NCBI GenBank assembly: GCA_044867645.1
Contig: JBIOVI010000042.1
Coordinates: 1-64,000, forward strand
DNA from: VRUE01 sp044867645
GTDB taxonomy: Bacteria; Actinomycetota; Thermoleophilia; Solirubrobacterales; 70-9
Reading direction: 5' to 3'
Length of the DNA: 64,000 nt
Shown one piece after another: positions 45,015 to 57,084 of this stretch. The translations under genes and the position numbers were made by a program. Position 1 is the stretch's first letter. Every line of letters begins with the position of its first letter. The notes under the pieces are model-generated. The model saw only the letters and a program-made list of their open reading frames with translations, was not told the DNA's origin and ran no database searches.

Positions 45015-46606
45015 TAAGCCTGCTCAGCCTCCTCAGCAACAGTCTCCTCGGTCTCGGAGTCCTCGGCCGATTCCTCCTCAGCAGCCTCGTCCTGAGACGT
45101 CTCCTCCGCAGGGGCCTCGTCCTGAGCCTGTTCGGCTTCAGGCTCGGCGGGGGCGGAAGCATCGCCCTCGGGCTGACCGTCCTCAGGCGCCTCTCCAGCG
45201 GGTGGCGTGGCGGTGGGCTCCTCGCCGACGGGCTCCTCGAATTCAGCTTCGGCCTTCGTCACGATCTCCCTTACCTGACCCCCATCAGCGGCGGAATCGG
45301 CGAGGATCGCGATCTCGCCCTCCGCCAGCGGCGCCAGCACCGCGATCTGGTTGGTATCGAAGCGACTCAGAGCCTGATGCGTGGGCAAGCCGCAGTAGGA
45401 GGAGTCGGCGATCGCGGCGTTGGGGCAGCGGCGACCGTTGGAAAGCACCGCCATGCAGTGCCCGTCCGACTGCTCCTCACCCTCGTACTCGACCTCCTCC
45501 TCGTCCTGCGCGAACTCGGTCTCGGACTTGATGTCGACCCGCCAGCCGGTCAGGCGAGCCGCCAGTCGGGCGTTCTGCCCGTCGCGGCCGATCGCCAGCG
45601 AGAGCTGGTCGTCGGGGACGATCACCGTCGCCTGGCGCTCCTCGTCGTCGACGATCACCTCGCGCACCCGGGCCGGCGAGAGGGCCTTGGCGACGAAGCG
45701 GGCCGGCTCGTCGTTGTGGGGGATGATGTCGATCTTCTCGCCGCGCAGCTCTGAGACGACCATTCGTACCCGCGAGCCGCGCGGTCCGACGCAGGCGCCG
45801 ACGGGGTCGACGCCCTCGGTGTGGGAGACGACGGCGATCTTCGAGCGGTAGCCGGGCTCGCGGGCGACGCCGACGATCTCGACCAGCTTGTCGGCGATCT
45901 CCGGCACCTCCATTTCGAACAGGCTCTTGATCAGCTCCGGGCTGCGCCGCGAGACGACTATCGCCGGGCCCTTGGTCGAGTCGGAGACGTCGGTGATCAC
46001 CGCCTTCACCCGCATTCCGTGGTCGTAGCGCTCGTTGTAGACCTGCTCGGACTTGGGCAGCAGCGCCTCGACCCGCTCGCGCAGCTGGACCAGCGTGTAG
46101 CGCTTGTCGGACTGCTGGATGATTCCGGTGATCAGCTCGCCGACCCGGTCCTGGTACTCCTCGAACATCATCATCCGTTCCGCCTCGCGAATTCGCTGCA
46201 GGATCACCTGCTTCGCGGTCTGTGCGGCGATCCGGCCGAAGTCCTCCGGGGTGACGTCGCGGGTCTCGATCTGGTCCTCGTAGGGAGCGATCATCTCCGG
46301 ATCCAGTTCGGGCTCCTCGGGCTCTTTCAGCTCGCCGGTCTCGGGGTCGATCTCGCGCTCTTCTTCCTCCTGCGCCTCGGCGGCCTCAGCCAGCAGCTTC
46401 TCCTCCAGCTCGGCCGGCAGGATCAGTTCGAAAACCCGGAAGTCGCCGGTTTCGTGGTCGAGGTCGACGCGTGCGTACTTTGCCGCTCCCGGCGTCTTCT
46501 TGTAGGCCGACAGCAGGGCATCGGCGAGCGCGTCCATCAGCTTGTCGGCGGAGATGCCCTTCTCCTGCTCGAGAGCTTTGATTGCTTCGACGATCTCCTT
46601 GCTCAC
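45014..46606 (-). CDS. nusA: Transcription factor NusA with zinc-finger insert and acidic tail
   Basis: NusA binds RNA polymerase, promoting pausing, termination and antitermination. The 530 residues hold the N-terminal polymerase-binding domain, an S1 domain (YDHGMRVKAVITDVSDSTKG) and two KH domains (GACVGPRGSRVRMVVSEL; DDQLSLAIGRDGQNARLAAR). After the KH domains comes a C...C...C...H cluster, CMAVLSNGRRCPNAA then YCGLPTH, resembling small DUF5763-type zinc fingers. About 120 residues follow that are almost all Glu, Ala and Pro. The GTG start overlaps the rimP stop. Confidence 0.93.
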   Translation of the reverse strand: MSKEIVEAIKALEQEKGISADKLMDALADALLSAYKKTPGAAKYARVDLDHETGDFRVFELILPAELEEKLLAEAAEAQEEEEREIDPETGELKEPEEPELDPEMIAPYEDQIETRDVTPEDFGRIAAQTAKQVILQRIREAERMMMFEEYQDRVGELITGIIQQSDKRYTLVQLRERVEALLPKSEQVYNERYDHGMRVKAVITDVSDSTKGPAIVVSRRSPELIKSLFEMEVPEIADKLVEIVGVAREPGYRSKIAVVSHTEGVDPVGACVGPRGSRVRMVVSELRGEKIDIIPHNDEPARFVAKALSPARVREVIVDDEERQATVIVPDDQLSLAIGRDGQNARLAARLTGWRVDIKSETEFAQDEEEVEYEGEEQSDGHCMAVLSNGRRCPNAAIADSSYCGLPTHQALSRFDTNQIAVLAPLAEGEIAILADSAADGGQVREIVTKAEAEFEEPVGEEPTATPPAGEAPEDGQPEGDASAPAEPEAEQAQDEAPAEETSQDEAAEEESAEDSETEETVAEEAEQA

Positions 46607-46863
46607 GGCTGCTCCTCGGTCGTTTCGGAAACTGGCTTGGCGCGGCGGTACTTGGGGCCCGGTGACGAGACCTCGAGCGAGTACTCGGCACGAAGGTCGT
46701 TGAGGTGTCTCGTGACGCGTTCGCAAAGCGCCAGATCGACGCCCCCGGGGTGATCGATGAAAAGGCGCAGCGATTCGGTCCCCGGTTGCTCGAGGGCAAC
46801 CAGGTCGAGCTCGGTATCGAGCTCGGTGAGCTGCTGCTGAATGCTGTCCTTGAGGTCTGCCAT
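46603..46863 (-). CDS. rimP: Short RimP-like ribosome maturation factor
   Basis: The 86 residues match only the N-terminal domain of RimP: LVALEQPGTESLRLFIDHPG, DLALCERVTRHLNDL and YSLEVSSPGPKYRRAKP. Full-length RimP has about 150 residues with a C-terminal SH3-like domain that is missing here; the chain ends in an acidic SETTEEQP tail overlapping the nusA GTG. The place directly before nusA-infB is the usual one for rimP. It may be a lineage-specific short form. A terminator-like hairpin lies just upstream of its ATG. Confidence 0.8.
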   Translation of the reverse strand: MADLKDSIQQQLTELDTELDLVALEQPGTESLRLFIDHPGGVDLALCERVTRHLNDLRAEYSLEVSSPGPKYRRAKPVSETTEEQP

Positions 46864-46878
46864 GCCTGGTTTGGGGCG

Positions 46879-46903
46879 AAAAAAAAGTGGGCCAGGCCCA
46901 CTT
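46879..46903 (-). terminator. Intrinsic terminator in the rimP-nusA-infB leader
   Basis: On the minus strand a GC-rich hairpin (AAGTGGG, 5-base loop, CCCACTT) is followed by eight uridines in all, ending 15 bases before the rimP ATG. A TATACT promoter box lies about 35 bases upstream of the hairpin on the same strand, so the stop would act on the operon's own message. Confidence 0.75.
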
Positions 46904-46937
46904 CTCGCTACTGCATAGGGACAAAAAGCTTGGGGTC

Positions 46938-46943
46938 AGTATA
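46938..46943 (-). promoter_or_regulatory. -10 box of the rimP-nusA-infB promoter
   Basis: TATACT on the minus strand, the best -10 match in the window. Initiation near 46931 would give a leader of about 68 bases containing the terminator hairpin and a minimal AUG-CAG-UAG reading frame. The -35 region is weak and borders repeat copy C. Confidence 0.55.
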
Positions 46944-46966
46944 GCCCGGTCGATGCGTCGCGCCAG

Positions 46967-47116
46967 GAGGGGCGGGGGATGTGCTCTCGCGGGAATTGAT
47001 GTCGCACGCTCCTGCGGGGCTTAGCGACCGAGTTTGAGCGCGGCTACGCCACGCGACCGCCAGATTGCATGTCGCCGCTCTCGCGACATTCCCGCGAGAG
47101 CACATCCCCGCCCCCT
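46967..47116 (+). repeat. Structured repeat, copy C
   Basis: Same orientation and core as copy A (TGATGTCGCACGC, GAGCGCGGCT, CAGATTGCATGTCGCCGC). The inner arms share GCTCTCGCGGGAAT with copy A. The outer arms are a different G-rich sequence, yet still pair with each other across about 30 positions with a small register shift. It fills the gap between the coaBC stop and the rimP promoter. Confidence 0.82.
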
Positions 47117-47131
47117 CGATGCCCCACCGGG

Positions 47132-48376
47132 CTACCTGGCGTGAAGGTCTGACTTGCTGCGGAGCTGGTCTACTCGGTCGAGGATCTGCTCGGCGATGAC
47201 GTCCTTTGACGCCTGCGGAAGCGTGGTCTCGTCACTGGAGCCGATCAGGGTTGCGGCGTTTTCTTGGCTCTCGAAGCCGATGTTCGGGTCGGAGACGTCG
47301 TTGAGGACTATGAGGTCGGCGCCCTTTCGGGTTAGCTTCTCGCGGGCTCGGTCTGCGTCGTTGCCGTGTTCGGCGGCGAAGCCGACGATGGTTTGCTCCT
47401 CCGTGCGGATCGCGGCGAGGCTGGCGAGGATGTCCTCGGTGGGCTCCAGGCGAAGGTCGATGGCGCCCTCGCGCTTCAGCTTGTCGCTGGCCGGCTCGCT
47501 CGCCTTGAAATCGGCAGGTGCGGCGGCCATCAGCAGGACGTGGGCGGAGCCGAACTCGGCGCGGGAGGCCTCCGCCAGCTCAGCAGCGGTCTCGACGTCG
47601 ATCCGGCGGACGCCGGCCTGCTCCGGCAGGGCGACATTGGCGGCGATCAAGGTCACGTCCGCGCCGCGGCGGACGGCCGCGGCCGCCAGAGCCAGGCCCA
47701 TGCGGCCGCTCGAGCGGTTGCCGAGGAAGCGCACTGGGTCGATCGGCTCTCGGGTGCCGCCCGCGGTGACCAAGACGCGAAGGCCGTCCCAGGGTCGCTC
47801 GCCCGCTGGCAGCACGGCTTCCAGTCGAGCCAGCAGGTCGGCTGGATCGGGGAGCCGCCCCCGGCCTAACTCGCCACGGGAGGCGAGCCGACCTTCGCCT
47901 GGCTCGATCACCTCTACCCCACGCTCGCGCAGCGTCGCCAGGTTCGCTTGCGTAGCCGCGTCCGCGTACATGCGGTCGTTCATCGCCGGGGCGACCAAGC
48001 GAGGTGCGGTGCAGGCGAGGAAGGAGGTGCTCAACATCGAGTCCGCCATCCCGGTGGCAAGCTTGGCGATCGTGCTGGCAGAGGCCGGCGCGACCAGGTA
48101 GACGTCGCAGTTGGCGACGACCTCGAGGTGGCCGATCGGGTCATGCATGGGCGGCGGATCGCCCGGAAAGGCACCGCGCAGCGGATCGCGCTCGAACTCG
48201 GAGGTCAGGACCGGGGCGCCGACTATCCCCTCAAAGGAAGCGGCACCGACGAAACGGCCGGCGGCCTCCGTCATCGCCACTCGCACGCCATGCCCAGCCA
48301 AAGTGGCAAGGCGGGCCAGCTCCAACGACTTGTAGGCGGCGATCCCGCCGCTTACGCCGAGCAGGATTCTGGCCAT
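47132..48376 (-). CDS. coaBC: Bifunctional phosphopantothenoylcysteine decarboxylase/phosphopantothenate-cysteine ligase
   Basis: Catalyses two steps of coenzyme A synthesis. The 414 residues have an N-terminal FMN flavodoxin-like CoaC domain (LLGVSGGIAAYKSLELARLA, the catalytic histidine in HDPIGHLE-like PPMHDPIGHLEVV, MNDRMYADAATQANL) and a C-terminal CoaB domain (VTAGGTREPIDPVRFLGNRS, then VGFAAEHGN and the lysine in LTRKGADLIVLNDVS). AGGAG lies five bases before the ATG. It follows rpoZ, as in most actinobacteria. Confidence 0.95.
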   Translation of the reverse strand: MARILLGVSGGIAAYKSLELARLATLAGHGVRVAMTEAAGRFVGAASFEGIVGAPVLTSEFERDPLRGAFPGDPPPMHDPIGHLEVVANCDVYLVAPASASTIAKLATGMADSMLSTSFLACTAPRLVAPAMNDRMYADAATQANLATLRERGVEVIEPGEGRLASRGELGRGRLPDPADLLARLEAVLPAGERPWDGLRVLVTAGGTREPIDPVRFLGNRSSGRMGLALAAAAVRRGADVTLIAANVALPEQAGVRRIDVETAAELAEASRAEFGSAHVLLMAAAPADFKASEPASDKLKREGAIDLRLEPTEDILASLAAIRTEEQTIVGFAAEHGNDADRAREKLTRKGADLIVLNDVSDPNIGFESQENAATLIGSSDETTLPQASKDVIAEQILDRVDQLRSKSDLHAR

Positions 48377-48400
48377 GTCTTCTCCTAGGAAGCGGGTGCG

Positions 48401-48634
48401 CTAGGCGCGATACTCGTATTTGAGCTTGCCCTCGGCAAGCTCCTCCAGCGCCATCGAGAGGTAGTTGCGGTCGCCGCGAGTCTCGACCATCGGCGGCGGA
48501 TACTCGCCGAAGCCGCCCTCGCCGAGGTTGTGGAAATAGCTGTTTATCTGTCGGGCTCGCTTCGCCGCAACGACGACCGCGGCGTAATGCGAGTCGGCGT
48601 GCTCGAGGAGTTTGTCTACGCGTGGCTTGATCAT
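48401..48634 (-). CDS. rpoZ: RNA polymerase omega subunit
   Basis: A 77-residue subunit that helps the beta' subunit fold. Family traits are RVDKLLEHADSHYAAVVVAA, KRARQINSY and the C-terminal LSMALEELAEGKLKYEY. The ATG overlaps the gmk stop by four bases, giving the classic mihF-gmk-rpoZ-coaBC order. Confidence 0.93.
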   Translation of the reverse strand: MIKPRVDKLLEHADSHYAAVVVAAKRARQINSYFHNLGEGGFGEYPPPMVETRGDRNYLSMALEELAEGKLKYEYRA

Positions 48635-49209
48635 TCGGCAGCGGAGTCTAGAGGTAAGCCCAGCTCGGCGCGCACGATCCCCTCCAGATCGTCGGCAGCC
48701 CGCTCCAGATCTGCGTTTACGACCCGGTGGGCAAACTCGTCCTGAGCGGTCAGCTCTTGCTCCGCGACCTCCAGGCGGGCTTCGATGGCGGCGGGGGAGT
48801 CGGCGCCCCGGGACTCCAGCCGCTCGCGCAACACGCCCGGATCGGGGGGGGCGATGAAGACTTGGACAGACTCCCGCATGGCGGCGCGAACCTGCCGCGC
48901 CCCCTGGACCTCGATCTCGAGCACCACCGAGTGACCCGCGTCGAGGCGCTTGCGCACCTCGGAGCGCAGGGTCCCGTAACGATTGCCGCTGTAGGTGGCG
49001 AACTCGAGGAAGTCTTCGCGCTCGACGCGCCCGTCGAACTCCTCAGGGGTGAGAAAGTGGTAGTCCCGCCCGTCGACCTCTCCCTCGCGAGGCTCGCGCG
49101 TCGTCGCCGAGACCGACAGCTCCAGCCCGGGCACGCGCTCAAGCAGCTTGGCGATCAGGGTTCCCTTGCCGACCCCGCTGGGCCCGGTGATCACGAAGAC
49201 TTTCGCCAT
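48631..49209 (-). CDS. gmk: Guanylate kinase
   Basis: Phosphorylates GMP to GDP. The 192 residues show the P-loop VITGPSGVGKGTLIAKLL, LSVSATTREPREGEVDGRDY, YGTLRSEVRKRL and VLEIEVQGARQVR with the GMP-binding pattern of the family. The start giving MAKVFVITGPSG is chosen; the extra 40 codons upstream are not homologous. Confidence 0.95.
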   Translation of the reverse strand: MAKVFVITGPSGVGKGTLIAKLLERVPGLELSVSATTREPREGEVDGRDYHFLTPEEFDGRVEREDFLEFATYSGNRYGTLRSEVRKRLDAGHSVVLEIEVQGARQVRAAMRESVQVFIAPPDPGVLRERLESRGADSPAAIEARLEVAEQELTAQDEFAHRVVNADLERAADDLEGIVRAELGLPLDSAAE

Positions 49210-49247
49210 GCGGCCGGGGATATTGACCGCTACCGCGGTCGACTTCG

Positions 49248-49580
49248 CTATCGGCGCAACTGAGAGACGAGCTCTGCGCGCTGGCGCTCTGAGAGACCGC
49301 CGATCGTCTTCGAAGGAGAGATGCGGCACTGGTTGAGAATCCGGTTGGTCTTGACGCGGCCGTACTTGGGGACCGCGAGCAGCATGTCGAAGACCTTGGC
49401 GGTCATCACGTACTCGGGTGGGTCGAGCAGGAGCGCGTGGATGCTCGCCTTGCCCGCTTTCAGGTCCTTCTTCAGCTTGGCGCGAGCGGTGCGGATGTCG
49501 TTTGCCCGCTTGAGGGCATCCATCCGCTGGTCCAGCGACCTCTCGGGGGCCGCTGCGGAGGTCTTGACTGGGGCGGGCAT
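49248..49580 (-). CDS. mihF: Actinobacterial integration host factor (mIHF)
   Basis: A nucleoid protein unrelated to E. coli IHF, found in Actinomycetota. The 110 residues contain ALKRANDIRTARAKLKKDLK, ALLLDPPEYVMTAKVFDMLL, VPKYGRVKTNRILNQCRISP and SKTIGGLSERQRAELVSQL, with the helix-two-turn-helix DNA-binding part at the end. The ATG at 49580 is supported by a TATACT box ten bases upstream. A longer frame starting at 49649 would place the promoter inside the gene. Confidence 0.93.
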   Translation of the reverse strand: MPAPVKTSAAAPERSLDQRMDALKRANDIRTARAKLKKDLKAGKASIHALLLDPPEYVMTAKVFDMLLAVPKYGRVKTNRILNQCRISPSKTIGGLSERQRAELVSQLRR

Positions 49581-49590
49581 GTGGGCGGCG

Positions 49591-49596
49591 AGTATA
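49591..49596 (-). promoter_or_regulatory. -10 box of the mihF-gmk-rpoZ-coaBC promoter
   Basis: TATACT on the minus strand, ten bases before the mihF ATG, implying a leader of only about three bases. It decides the mihF start. Confidence 0.55.
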
Positions 49597-51507
49597 GCCG
49601 CGGCTCGCGGCCGTGCAAGGGCATCCGAGGGGTTTTCCTTCAAATTCACCTAGACCTTCAGTCGAGGTTGAGGTTAGGCCGCGTTGGAAATCCGCTCAAA
49701 GAGCTCTGCGGCAATGCGGTGTCCGGCCCGCGGGTCCCTGAAGTTCTCGGTTCCGACCGCGACCAGCGCCGCGCCGGCGGTCAGCATCTCGTGGGCATCG
49801 TCCCCACAGCTGACCCCACCCATGCCGACGATCGGCAGCTCGACGGCGCTTGCCACCGCCCGCACCTGGGCGATCGCGACCGGCCGGACAGCCGGACCCG
49901 AAAGGCCACCATGCCCGGCTCCGATGGCTGGTTTTCCGTTCGCCGGGTCGATTGCGGACGCCTTCAGGGTGTTGATCAGAGAGACCGCGTCTGCCCCTCC
50001 CTCTTCGGCGCCGACGGCCACCGAGGCGGGGTCGGCGACGTTCGGAGTCAGCTTGACTATCAGCGGCTTCTGCGTCAGCGGCCGCAGCGTCTCCAGCAGC
50101 GCCTCGGTCTCAGTGGGCTGCTCTCCGACGATCAGGCCTGAGTGGACGTTGGGACAGGACACGTTGAGCTCGATCGCCGTCACCTCGTCGCAATCGTCGA
50201 GCGCCGCCACCATCCGTCCGAAGTCATCGCGTCCCGTGGCCATCACTGAGACGATCAGGGGCACCGGCAGCTCGGCAAGCTGCGGCAGGTCCTCCGCCAG
50301 GAAGCCCTCTAAGCCTTTGTTCGGCAGGCCGATCGAGTTGATCATCCCCATGGGGGTCTCCCAAATGCGCTGGGGCTCATTCCCAGCTCGCGGCTCCGGC
50401 GTGATCGTCTTCGACACAAACGCCGAAAACGGGAACTCGTCCAGCAGCGCGTCCCCATACACGCGCCTCGCGGCTATCGCATCGAACGTTCCTGACGCAT
50501 TGATCACGGGGTGCTCCAACTTCAGCCCGCAGAAGCTGACGGAAGTTGCGGGCCGTGGGGGGAGGGCCAGGAATTCCCCGTCGGCAACTTGCGAGCCGCC
50601 GGGACGCGAGCCCTCGCTCCGCGACCGACGCGGTTTGACGATGGGGGACTCCTGGCCCTCCCCCGTCGCCCGCACCACCGGCCCGTCGACGCAAAGGCGC
50701 ATGTAGCCGCCACCGGCCTTCGGCACGGCGCAGCCGAAACAGGCGCCGAAGCCACAGGCCATGGGTGACTCCATGGCCAGCTCACAAGCGACATCTCGCT
50801 CCGTGCAGAGGGCTGCGACAGCGTCGAGCATCTGTGGGGGGCCGCAGGCGTAGACGACGGCGCTGCCGGCATCGTCGCCTTCGAGCATGGTTGAGAGCAG
50901 GTCAGTGACGAAGCCGCGATGGCCGACGTGACCGTCGTCGCTGGCCAGACCGACCTCACAGCAGGCAAAGAGATCGTCTAGGCCACCAGAGTGGGCTTCA
51001 TCGCGGAAACCGAGCAGAACCCGAGTCGGGACGTTGCGGGCGGCAAACTGGCGACGCAGAAGGGCCAGAGGGGCGATGCCGATGCCGCCACCGACGAGGA
51101 TCGCGCCCGCCGCGCCTGGCGTCAGCTCGTGAGCCTCCGAGAAGGCGTTGCCCAGCGGCCCGTTGACCCAGACCTGCTCGTCCGGCAGCAGAGCGCAGAG
51201 CCGATCGGTGCCGGGGCCGATCCCCTCGATTAGGAAATCGAGACGGACGCCCTCGTCGGTCGACTCAGCCTCGGCAACCGAGAAGGCTCGAGGAAGGAAC
51301 GGCCGCCCACCCCCATCCTCCCAGTGCCGTTCGGTGGCGAGCATGTAGAACTGGCCCGGTAACGGCTCCGGCCCGGTCGGGTCGAGCAGGGAGAAGAGGC
51401 GGTAGCCCCCGGAGGCTCGGTTCTCCGTCACCGCACACAGCCGCCGCCCCCACGGTGCGCCCGCGGCCTCCGAACACAGAGCCGGATGCCGGCCCATATC
51501 CGATTCC

Positions 51508-54622
<3,115 letters not shown>

Positions 54623-54630
<8 letters not shown>

Positions 54631-55738
54631 GTGCCAATGCCAGGAAGGAATCGAAGAGGTGGCGGGCGTCGTGCGGCCCCGGGCCGGCCTCCGGGTGGTA
54701 CTGGACCGTCGCCGCCGCGACATCCTTGAGCACGAGGCCCTCGACCGTACGGTCGTAGAGGTTGAGGTGGGAGAGCTCGGCGACGCCGAAGTCGGTCTCC
54801 CAGCGGACCGGCTCGTCGGCCTCGATCCGCGGCTCACCCCCCGGCCCCAACACGGCGAAGCCGTGGTTCTGCGAGGTGATGTCGATCCGGCCGCTGGCCA
54901 AGTCCTTCACCGGGTGATTGGCGCCGCGATGGCCGAAGGGCAGCTTGTAGGTCTCCAGGCCGACCGCGCGGCAGAGCAGCTGATGGCCGAGGCAGATGCC
55001 GAACAGCGGCTTCACCCCGACCAACTCGCGCACGGTGTCGACGATGTAGTCGAGGGCACTTGGATCGCCGGGCCCGTTGGCGAGGAAGACGACGTCGGGC
55101 TCCTCTGCAAGGACCTGCTCGGCGGAAGAGGTGCAGGGAAACAGGGTGAGGCGACAGCCACGCTCGCGCAGCTGGCGAACGATGTTCAGCTTGACCCCGG
55201 TGTCGATCCCGACCACGTGTGGGCCGTCGCCGTCGAAGCGGACCGGCTCGGGCGGGGTCACGGTGCGCGCCAGGTCGGCTCCGTCCATCGAGGGCTCGGC
55301 GCCGATCCGTTCGCGCGCGTCGGCCTCGGTCAGGTCGGCGGCGAAGATCCCACCGCGCATCGCGCCGCGGTCGCGGATGTGGCGGACCAGCGCCCGCGTG
55401 TCGATGCCGCCGATCCCGGGCACGCCGCAGTCGACAAGCCAGTCGAGCCAGCCGCCCTCGGCGGTGGCGACGTCCTCGCGGTTCTTCGGATCGCGCATCA
55501 CCGCTCCGCGAGCGTGGATTCGGTCCGACTCCATCGCCTCTGCGGAAACGCCGTAGTTGCCGATCAGCGGGTAGGTGAAGACGATGATTTGACCGGCATA
55601 GGAAGGGTCGGTGACCGACTCCTGGTAGCCGGTCATCGAGGTGTTGAAGACGACCTCGCCGGTGACGTCGCCCAAATGCCCGCAGAGATCGCCGTCGAAC
55701 CGGGTCCCGTCTTCGAGCAGGAGGTAGCCGGCGCTCAT
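54623..55738 (-). CDS. carA: Carbamoyl-phosphate synthase small subunit
   Basis: The glutaminase partner of CarB. The 371 residues contain the small-subunit N domain (LLLEDGTRFDG, EVVFNTSMTGYQESVTDPSY) and a class I amidotransferase domain with the nucleophile in LFGICLGHQLLCRAVG and the His-Glu pair in VQYHPEAGPGPHD. Its ATG overlaps the pyrC stop by four bases. Confidence 0.96.
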
Positions 55739-57084
55739 GCCGCAACTCCCAGACTGAAGCTGCGCAGCCGGTAGGCCACCTGGCCGCCCGCCACGGTCAT
55801 CAGCACCCGGCCGGTCAACTTTCGGCCGGCACACCAAGAGTTCTGCGAGCGGCTCTCATAGCCCTCCTCCCCCACCGTCCACTCGGCATTCAGGTCGCAG
55901 AGGGCGACGTTGGCCTCGCTGCCCGGCGTCAACGTCGGCCGCTCGAGGTCGAAGGGCGCGGCGCCGCCGGCCATTCGCTCGATCAGGAGCGCGAGGTCGA
56001 GAACTCCGGGGCGAACGAGGTCGGTGTGGAGCGCGGCGAAGGCGGTCTCCAAGCCGGTGACCCCCATCGCCGCCTGCTCGAACGGAACCTCCTTTTCCTC
56101 CAGCGCATGCGGTGCGTGGTCGGTAGCGATGCAATCGATCGTGCCCTCCCGAAGACCCTCGATCAGAGCCTGGCGGTCGTTCTCCGAGCGAAGCGGTGGA
56201 TTCATCTTGAAGCGGCGAGGGTCGAGGCTGCGCACCTCCTCGTCGGTGAGGCAGAGGTGGTGCGGGCTCGCCTCGCAGCTGATCTCGACGCCAGCTGCCT
56301 TGGCTGCGCGCACCGCCTCGACCGACTCGGTGGCGGAGAGGTGCTGCACGTGGATCCGCCCGGCCTCGTAACCGGCCAGCGCTGCGTCCCTGGCGATCAT
56401 CGTCGACTCCGAGACCGAGGGAATCCCGGCTAGGCCGAGCGCGGCCGAGACCGGGCCCTCGTGCATCACACCTTCTCCGGAAAGATCGGGGTCCTCCTCG
56501 TGGAGGGCGATCGTGCCGCCGCAGAGGCGCTGGTACTGAAGGGCGCGACGCAGGACGCGGGCGCTGCGGATCGGCAGTCCGTCATCGCTGAAGCCGACCG
56601 CACCGGCGTCGCGGATCGCCCCCATCTCGGTCAGCTCCTCCCCCTCCATGCCCCGGGTCACGGTGGCGAGGAAGCCGACCGGGATCGAGGCGCCCTCGCG
56701 CGCCGCCTCGCGCAAGGCCTCGACGTCGGCGGGGGTGCTCACCGTGGGCTCGGTGTTTGCCATCGCGAGGATCCCGCAGTAGCCGCCGGCCGCGGCGGAG
56801 CGGCTGCCGGTCTCGAGGTCCTCTTTGTGCTCGTGGCCGGGGGTTCGCAGGTGGACGTGCGGATCGAAGAAGGCGGGAAAGGCATGCAGGCCCTCGGCCT
56901 GGACCTCCTCCAGACCATCCGCGGCGGCGCTGCCGGGGGCCGCTAGCTCGGCGACCCGCCCGTCCCGGATCACGAGGTCGTGGACACCCTCGATACCGGC
57001 GACGGGGTCGAGCACGGTCGCCCCGCGCAGGATCAGGTCGGCGCCCTCGCCGGAGCGCATGTCGAGCGCCTCGGCGAGGCTCAC
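55735..57084 (-). CDS. pyrC: Dihydroorotase
   Basis: Cyclises carbamoyl aspartate. The 449-residue amidohydrolase shows the metal-binding PAFFDPHVHLRTPGHEHKED, IALHEEDPDLSG, IHVQHLSATESVEAV, CEASPHHLCLTDEEV and the catalytic aspartate in CIATDHAPHALEEKE. This is the class I, TIM-barrel type with carboxylysine-type metal ligation. The GTG start overlaps the pyrB stop (GTGA); an ATG ten codons later is possible. Confidence 0.95.
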   Translation of the reverse strand: MSLAEALDMRSGEGADLILRGATVLDPVAGIEGVHDLVIRDGRVAELAAPGSAAADGLEEVQAEGLHAFPAFFDPHVHLRTPGHEHKEDLETGSRSAAAGGYCGILAMANTEPTVSTPADVEALREAAREGASIPVGFLATVTRGMEGEELTEMGAIRDAGAVGFSDDGLPIRSARVLRRALQYQRLCGGTIALHEEDPDLSGEGVMHEGPVSAALGLAGIPSVSESTMIARDAALAGYEAGRIHVQHLSATESVEAVRAAKAAGVEISCEASPHHLCLTDEEVRSLDPRRFKMNPPLRSENDRQALIEGLREGTIDCIATDHAPHALEEKEVPFEQAAMGVTGLETAFAALHTDLVRPGVLDLALLIERMAGGAAPFDLERPTLTPGSEANVALCDLNAEWTVGEEGYESRSQNSWCAGRKLTGRVLMTVAGGQVAYRLRSFSLGVAA

